Source: Bacteroidota bacterium (lineage in GTDB: Bacteria > Bacteroidota > Bacteroidia > Bacteroidales > FEN-979). Taken from it: a stretch of DNA of 64,000 bases. Positions 54,901 through 63,900 of this stretch are shown piece after piece; within the stretch, counting starts at the first letter, position 1; each line of letters starts with the position of its first letter. The stretch spans positions 8,605-72,604 of the forward strand of contig JAPLDO010000148.1 in assembly GCA_026391715.1 (NCBI GenBank). Direction: 5' to 3'. The position numbers and the translations under genes are program-made. The notes beneath the pieces are model-generated. The model made no database searches. It was not told the origin of the DNA and saw only the letters and a program-made list of their open reading frames with translations.

Positions 54901-57900
54901 TCATCCGGGAGGTGGTAATTTTCGCTTCGCCAACAGCAGGATTCAATGTAACGGAAGGCTGCGTGGGTGAGTTCACCGAATTTCATGATATTTCTGTTGA
55001 TCCAGGATCGTTAATAAATCATTGGCATTGGGATTTTGGAGATGGCAATACCATGTCCTACGGTAGTTTTACCGATCCTGTGATTCATCCTTACGCCGTT
55101 TCCGGTCAATATGTAGTGGTTCTTACCGTGACCGATACCAACGGATGTTCAAACTTATATACAAAGTTTGTGAATGTTCACCCACTGCCAACGGTTATGT
55201 TCCAGTTCAATCCGGCATGCGCAAATCAGACCACCTATTTTACCGATTTTTCAAGTGGTTCGGGAAGTCCTGTGATTTCCTGGTATTGGGATTTTGGCGA
55301 TTTCACTCCGACCAGCACAGTGCAAAACCCTACGCATACCTATACAACTCCGGGATTATATCCGGTAACGCTGTGCGTAACCAACGCCGCCAACTGTTCA
55401 AGCTGCAATACGCAAACCATCAGCGTTAGTCCAAGTCCGGTGGCAGATTTTACCGCCGAAGCTGTTTGCAAGGATTCTCCTACCCATTTCAATAATCTTT
55501 CCTATTGCATGGGCGACAACATCGTGTCGTGGCAATGGGATTTCGGCGATGGTTCGCCAACTTCAAATGTCCAGTGGCCCGTTCATACCTTTACCTCTGC
55601 GGGAACATTCAGTGTCTCGCTGATTGTGACGTCGCTTCATGGTTGTATCTCAACTGTTGTTAAACCTGTGATAGTTCATGACCGTCCGGTTGCCAATTTT
55701 TCATGGAATCAAACCGGAGGTCAGAATTGTTTCACTCCCGGCGTCTCAACTCAATTTACCGATTTGTCAACAATCGTTGGCGGAAATCTGCTTAGTTCGT
55801 GGCTTTGGGATTTTGGAGATGGAAACTATGGCAATACTCAAAACCCGGTTCATCAATATTCAAGTACCGGCGTCTATTATGTTACGCTCACCGTTTTTGA
55901 TATCAATGGTTGCCAGAATTCCATAATCAAACAGGTAATTCTCGCTGAAAAGCCAATTGCAAGTTTCAGCCATACCATAACCAATTGCGACGAGGTTTGT
56001 TTTACCGACGCTTCTGTTGGTTCCGGGGCTTCAATCCAATCCTGGTTCTGGGATTTCGGAGATCCGGCGTCGGGCGTTCAGAATTTTTCGACGCAGCAAA
56101 ACCCTTGTCATATCTATTATACGCCTGTTACGCAAACCTATTCAATCAGACTGATCGTAACCAATGCCAACGGCTGTTCCGATACGCTTGATCTGCCTGT
56201 TACCGTTAGCAAACCCGTTCCTGATTTCGCAACCGTAAACCAACCTTGTCAGGGCGTGGCGACGGAATTCCAGGATCTGTCAGTTTCAGCGGGAAACTTC
56301 ATTTCGGCTTGGATCTGGGATTTCGGCGATCCGGGATCGGCGTCAAACACATCTACCGATCAAAACCCGATTCATATTTATACCAGCGTAGGCACAAAAT
56401 ATGTAACGCTTACCGTTACCAATGGAAATGGATGCACTTCCAACATCGGCAAACCCATAGAGGTTTCCTATCCGCCGCAGGCAAACTGGGATTTCGACCG
56501 CCCCAACTGTTTCCCCAATCCAACGGAGTTCAGGGATATATCAATGGCGCAGGGTTCAATATCAATTGTTTCCTGGGATTGGAATTTTGGCGATGGAACT
56601 CCACATTCAACTTTGAAGGATCCCGTTCATTCTTATCTTCTCGAAGGAACCTATCCGGTTACATTAACTGTTGTAAATGCTAATGGTTGCGAAAACTATA
56701 TCACCAAACCATTTTTCAACTTCCGCGGACCGGCGGCTGCTTTCATCTCCGATCCCGTTTCAAAATGTATAAAGGAGATAGTAACCTTCACTGATCAGTC
56801 ATCTCCCGCTTTCGGAAATATCGTCTCCTGGAATTGGGATTTTGGCGATCTTTCATCTCATTCAACAATTCAGAACCCTGGTCATGTGTATGCTGCGGCA
56901 GGAATATTTACGGTGAAACTGATTGTGATTGATGAAAGAGGTTGCGCCGATTCGGTATCTCAAACAATTACCGTAAATGATTTACCTGCAACCGATTTTA
57001 TTGCCGATACGGCTTGCCTCGGAAGCGAAACCCATTTTACGAACCAGACTTCTGGGAGTAACCTCTCATGGCTTTGGAATTTCGGCGAACCAACGTCGGG
57101 GGTGTTTAATACATCAACTCTCGAAAATCCGGTTCATCAGTATAGCAGCCCCGGCGATTATTTTGTACAGCTCACCGTTACCAACTCCAACTCCTGTCGT
57201 AAGGATACCGTCAAAAAGATAACGGTTGTGCCGCTCCCAATGGTAAATTTCAGTAATTCAAGTCCATGTTCGGGCGAAGCCGTTCATTTCACTGATGAGT
57301 CAACTATCTATCAGGGAACGGTATCTGAATGGAAATGGAATTTTGGCGATGGAACCGGCGATTTCCTGGGGCAAAACCCAACGCATACCTTTATCAATCC
57401 GGGTCCGTACAATGTAACCCTCACGATTACCACAACCGGAAATTGTCCGCCTACTTCGGCAACAAAGCAAATCCTGATAAAATCTGCGCCAATTGCCGAT
57501 TTTGCCGTATCCTCCTTATGTGTTGGTCAGGTTCAGTTTAACGATATGACCAACCAGAACGGCGGAACTTCTCTGATATCGTGGGATTGGAATTTCGGAG
57601 ATCCTCTTTCGGGACCAAGCAATTTGTCGCAGTTGCAAAACCCAATCCATATTTATACAACTCCGGGAAGCTATTTAGTTTCGCTAATCGTTGCAAATAC
57701 CGATGGGTGCCGGGATACGCTTACATCTCAGGTAACGGTATTGCCTTTGCCTGCGGTTGATTTCACCGCCGGTTTGTCATGCGTTTCCGATACCACCTGT
57801 TTTGTCGTCAATACCGTTGTTACAAATATTGGCGCAATTACAGCTTTCGCATGGGATCTGAATGGCGATGGTTCCATTGAATCTTACGATCAGAACCCAT

Positions 57901-60900
57901 GCCATGTTTACCCAACTTCGGGAACGGTGAATGTAACTCTTACGGTCACAGATACCAGCGGTTGCAAAAACTCAATCACCCACGCCATTAATGTAAAACC
58001 GCCGCCGATAGCCGATTTCAACACTGCCGGAGCCAATTGCTCCAACGATTCCATCAGGTTTATCAACCATTCAACCTGTTCGTCAGGTTACATAACTCAA
58101 TGGATTTGGAATTTCGGGGATGGAACTTCGGATGTAACTGTGAACTTCCCGGCAAACCCGAATGTAGCTCACCTTTACAACGGACTTGGACCCTATACCG
58201 TTAAATTAACCGTTGAAAGTTCACTGGGTTGCCGGAATGTAAAAACGCAAATAATTACTCCGGCGCCATCGCCTCTGGCAATTTTCAACCATTCGGAGCC
58301 TTGTTTGTCGCAGGCAGTTCAATTTACCGATCTTTCATCGCCCAACGGAGGCGGTATTATTTCTTACTGGGAGTGGAACTTCGGAGATCCAGCTTCGTTG
58401 GCAAACAATACATCTCTGCTGCAAAATCCTGCTCACATCTTTTCCGCATTGGGAAATTATCAGGTAAAACTGACTGTGACGAATTCAAATGGTTGTAAAA
58501 AAGATACAACAATCGGCGTAACTATAAAACCGCTTCCGGGAGGAGATTTTTCATGGCAAACATCATGCGTGAATCAACCTGTGCAGTTTACGGTAAATCC
58601 GGCAGTAACCAATATTCCTGTTCTGACTGCCCACCACTGGGATTTCGGCGACGGACAAACGTCGGACGATCTTAATCCTGTTCATCTGTATCTGAATACC
58701 GGTAATTTTACCGTAATACTTACAATTACTGATACCAGCGGATGTTCCAGCCATATTTCCCACGTTTTGAATATCGAACCGCAGCCAACGGCATTTTTCT
58801 CAAATCCGGGAACAACTTGTTCAAACGACAGCGTTGCTTTCACAAATCTTTCTACAACTACTTTTGGTTACATCCAGAAATGGGAGTGGGATTTCGGCGA
58901 TGGTTCGCCGCATGAGATTGTCTTGTTCCCGAATAATCCAAATGTGAAAAAGAGATATCTTCTTGAAGGAACATACCTGGTTTCATTGACCGTTACTAAT
59001 TCCCACGGATGTTACCATACGTACAGTCACGATGTAACTGTAATTCCAACGCCGGTTGCCAATTTCCATTATGCCGATACCTGTGCAAAAACTCTGGTGC
59101 ATTTTACTGACGCTTCGTTTCCGAATGGAGCAGGCAATAATGTTTCATGGACATGGGATTTCGGAGATCCCACTTCCGGTATTGACAACAGTTCGGCGTT
59201 ACAAAACCCGACGCATATCTTTACTGCCGGAAACGCAACTTACGAGGTACGGCTGATCGTGGTCAATTTTAATAATTGCAGCGATACAATTATCAAATCT
59301 GTATTTATCCGTCCGGCTCCTCCGGTTGATTTTACTTTTGATCCGACCTGCCTTAACAAGCTGGTGGATTTCACGGCAAATCTGACTATCATGTTGCCTG
59401 CAACAATTTCCTCCTGGGATTGGGATTTCGGCGATGGCAGCGCCCATTCCACCAATCCGGGAAGCGCTTCACATCTTTATCTTGCCGCAGGCGTTTACCA
59501 GGCTGTTTTAACTGTTGTTGACACTACGGGATGCAGCAATTCATTGACGAAAACCGTTTACATTGTCCCCGCGCCAATTCCGGCATTTACATTTACTTCG
59601 GCGACCTGCGACTCAATGCCGGTTCAGTTTACCGATCAGTCGTTAATCCCCGCCGGTTTTCCCGGACATATTACATCATGGACATGGAGATGGGGCGACG
59701 GCTCTGTCACAACTATTTCATCGCCTGAAAGTCCTAATGTCAGCCACGTTTTTCCGGGAGGGGTTTACCATTTTAATGTATGGTTAACGGTTACTTCGAG
59801 TTACGGATGTATTGATTCCATAGGAAAACCTGTCACGCTTATTCCGAAACCAACTTCGGCTTTTGAGGTTTCTCCGGGTACGCCAACATGCGCCGCGCAG
59901 TCAGTTCAGTTCAATGATCTTTCGGCGCAGAATGGCGGCGGAATCATCAGTTTATGGTCATGGAATTTTGGCGATGCGGGCTCCGGCGTCAATAATGTTT
60001 CGGCGCTTCAGAATCCGTTGCATACCTTCACCGGTTCCGGCGTTTATCTCGTAACGCTTATCACCCGAAACCTGAATAATTGCGCCGATACGGTTATAAA
60101 ATCCATTACCATTAATCAGCCTCCGTTTGCCAATTTCTCAGCCGATACTGCGTGTGCAGGAAATCACATGACCTTTACCGATTTGTCGGCAGCCAATTCC
60201 GGTGGCGGAATTATCAGCCATTTATGGAATTTCGGAGATGGAAATACCTCAACTCTGGTAAATCCGACAAATATTTATAGCGCTCACGGCGTTTATAATG
60301 TTACGCTAACAGTAGTAAATTCCAATGGTTGCCAGCATGACACCGTGAAACAGGTGATTGTGAGTCCCAAGCCGATTCCGGGCTTTACCTCTACTTCTCC
60401 CGCTTGTGACTCAACGTTTGTTCATTTTACCGATCAGTCAGTCCTTCCTTCGGGAACGTTGGGTTTTATCAATAAATGGATATGGACATGGGGCGATGGA
60501 ACCAGCAGGACGATCATCAGTCCTGAAAGTCCGAATGTATCTCACCTGTTTCCTGCCGGGCAATACAGTTTTACGGTGAAGCTCAGGGTTGTTACAAATT
60601 CAGGATGCACAGATTCGATAAGTCAGCCGATTCAATTGATTCCGCGTCCGGTTGTATCTTTTGAAGCGCTTCCCGGCTCTCCTGCATGCGCAAACCAGCC
60701 GGTTCAGTTTAACGATCTTTCGCAAACCAATGGCGGAGGAAACATTGCCGGCTGGTTATGGAATTTCGGAGATCCTGGTTCAGGATCAAACAACCTCTCA
60801 AATTTGCAAAACCCGACGCACAATTTTGCAACCGCAGCCACATACAATGTAGCCCTTACAGTAACCAATGCCAACGGATGCAGCCGTTCAGCCACGCTGC

Positions 60901-63900
60901 CTGTTATCGTCGCCGTTAAACCTGTGGCAAACTTTATTGCCGATACGGCATGCGCCGGAGGAGCAACGCAATTTACCGACGCCTCCGTTTCGCCTGGAAG
61001 TCTTATCTCCTCCTACGCCTGGAATTTCGGCGACGGCGGCTCGTCAAATCTTCAATCGCCGTTGCATACCTTCGCTGCCTACGGCATATACAACGTGACG
61101 CTAACAGTAGTAAATTCCAATGGTTGCATTCATTCGGTTACAAAACAGGTAATGGTTCATCCGCGTCCTGTGCCATCATTTACCGTTTCGCAAGCCTGTT
61201 GTATTGGAAGTCCGGTTACATTTACCGATCACTCATTCCTGCCATCAGGTTTTTCGGGATATATCAAAAAATGGATTTGGAATTTCGGTGATGGAACTCT
61301 GCCTGAAGTTGTAACCTATCCTGATCCGCCAAATGTAACGCATACCTTTGCCGGCGCTTCAACGTCGCACAATGTAAGGCTTACGGTAATATCAACATCA
61401 AATTGCGCCGATTCGCTTGAGATAACCGTGAACAGCATTCCTTCGCCGGTAGCCAATTTCAGTAAACCGGGCGCGACCTGCTTAAACCAGCCGGTTCAGT
61501 TTAACGATCTTTCGCAAACCAATGGCGGAGGCAGTATTCAAACATGGAGCTGGAATTTCGGCGATCCTGGTTCGGGGGCAAACAATTTTTCCACGCTTCA
61601 GAATCCGACACATATTTTTTCAACAACAATGCCATATACAGTTACTCTTGTTGTTACGAGCGCCAACGGATGTTCAAACACGCATGATACCGTTGTGACA
61701 ATCCACCCGCTTCCGGTTGCCAATTTCACAAATACCAGCGCCTGCCAAAGCTATCCGGTAACTTTTTCGGATGCTTCCACGCCGGCGCCAGCTATTTTAT
61801 CCCATTCCTGGAACTTCGGCGATGGTGGCGTTTCAACACTCGCCTCGCCCCAGCATATTTTTACATCATACGGAAATTTCCTGGTGACATTAACTGTGAC
61901 TGACACTAACGGATGTATTCATTCCAAATCAAAAACCGTAACCGTTAACCCGAAACCTGTGGTTGATTTTTCAGTGGCTGAAGTGAGATGCGTCGGTACG
62001 CCGGTATCTTTTACCGATAATTCGTTTGTTCCAGTCGGATATTCTGGAACAATTTCAGGATGGTTATGGAATTTCGACGATGGAAATACCTCAACGAATC
62101 CAAACCCGGTGCATACTTTTACCGGCGTTGGTCCAAGTTATAATGTAAAACTCAGGGTAACTCTGACTACCGGATGTATTGATTCCATTGTCAAACCTGT
62201 TAACCTTATTCCGTCGCCAATAGCAAACTTCAGCCATTCATCCGCTCTTTGCAAAAACCAGCCCATTCAGTTTACCGATTTGTCGCTGACCAACGGAGGA
62301 AGCGCTTTGCAAAATTGGAGCTGGAATTTCGGCGATCCGGGGTCGGGAACCAATAATACCTCGAACCTGCAAAACCCTACTCATATATTTGCCAGCGCAG
62401 GCTCATACAGCGTGATTCTGATGGTTGAAAATGTTAATGGTTGCCAAAAATACGATACCGTTCCGGTTACAATCAACATTCTTCCGATAGCCGGTTTCGA
62501 CGCCTCCGGTTCCTGCCAGGGAAATCCTTTCACATTTACCAACACATCTACCGCCAATGCCGCTTCCTATACATCTTCCTGGAACTTCGGCGACGGAGGA
62601 ACATCTGTTGCACAATCGCCCCAGCATACCTATTCTGCTTATGGCAATTACAGCGTAACCCTCACCATCGTCAACTCAAACGGATGTACTCATAGCGTTA
62701 CAACGCCGGTTGTTGTTTATCCAAAACCGGTTGCAGGCTTTACATTTTCGCCAACAAGCTGTGCAGGCAGTCCGGTAAGTTTTACCGATCAGTCGTACAT
62801 GCCAACCGGATTTACCGGGTCAATTTCATCATGGGCATGGGATTTTGGCGACGCAACCACATCAACATTGCCAAACCCGACTCATACTTATACCGGCGCA
62901 GCCACCGCTTATCTCGTAAGGTTGACTGTAACTTCGACCCACGGATGTACAGGATTTATTGAAAAGCCTGTTGCGCTGATTCCGGCGCCGGTTGCAAACT
63001 TTACCCACACCGGTCCATTATGCGCCAATCAGCCGGTTCAGTTTACCGATTTATCCCAAATCAATGGCGGTACCGCAATTCAGTCATGGAGTTGGAATTT
63101 CGACGATCCTCTGTCGGGTGCCAATAATACCTCCACAAATCAAAATCCGACACACTCCTTTTCGGGAGCCTCTGATTACCATGTAATCTTGATTGTTACC
63201 AACGTAAATGGTTGCAAGGATACCCTGTTGCCGTATCCGCAGATATCAACAACTGCGCGTCCTTTGGCAAAATTCAAAGCAGATACGGCTTGTCAGGGCG
63301 GTTATACCCACTTCACCGACTCTTCAACTACAATTTCAGGGACAATCGTTTCCCATTTCTGGGAATTTGGCGATGGAACAAATTCTACGGCAGTAAATCC
63401 AAGTCATCTGTACGCCACTACCGGAGTTTTTAACGTTAAACTTACAGTTGCCAACAGCCTGGGATGCCAGAAAGACACTATTATCCCTGTAACTGTACTT
63501 GGTAAACCTATTGCATCATTCACTTACGCTTCCCCGAACTGTGCCGGCGATTCGGTTCAGTTCAACGATTTTTCTACCACGCCCCACGGTTATATCAAAA
63601 AGTGGGTATGGAATTTTGGCGACGGAACCCCCGTTGTACCAATTATCTTTCCGCAGCCTCAGAATATAAAGCATGCATTCGCAAACGGAGGAACTTACAA
63701 TGTTACATTGACGATTACCACAACGGATAATTGTGAAACGCAGAAAGTCAACACGGTTCAGATAGGATTCCGTCCTTATGCAAATTTCAGTTTTAGCGCA
63801 AATGCCTGTCCTGCCCAACCGGTTCAATTTACCGATCTGTCGCAACTGAACGGCGGTCCGGTATTAACAAACTGGAACTGGAATTTCGGCGATCCCACAA

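Noticed and set aside
49813-63845. Many small frames on both strands within the 49-64 kb region
   Set aside because: They are in other frames or antisense to one uninterrupted, repeat-structured frame that starts at 48993; their products are low-complexity echoes of the repeats.
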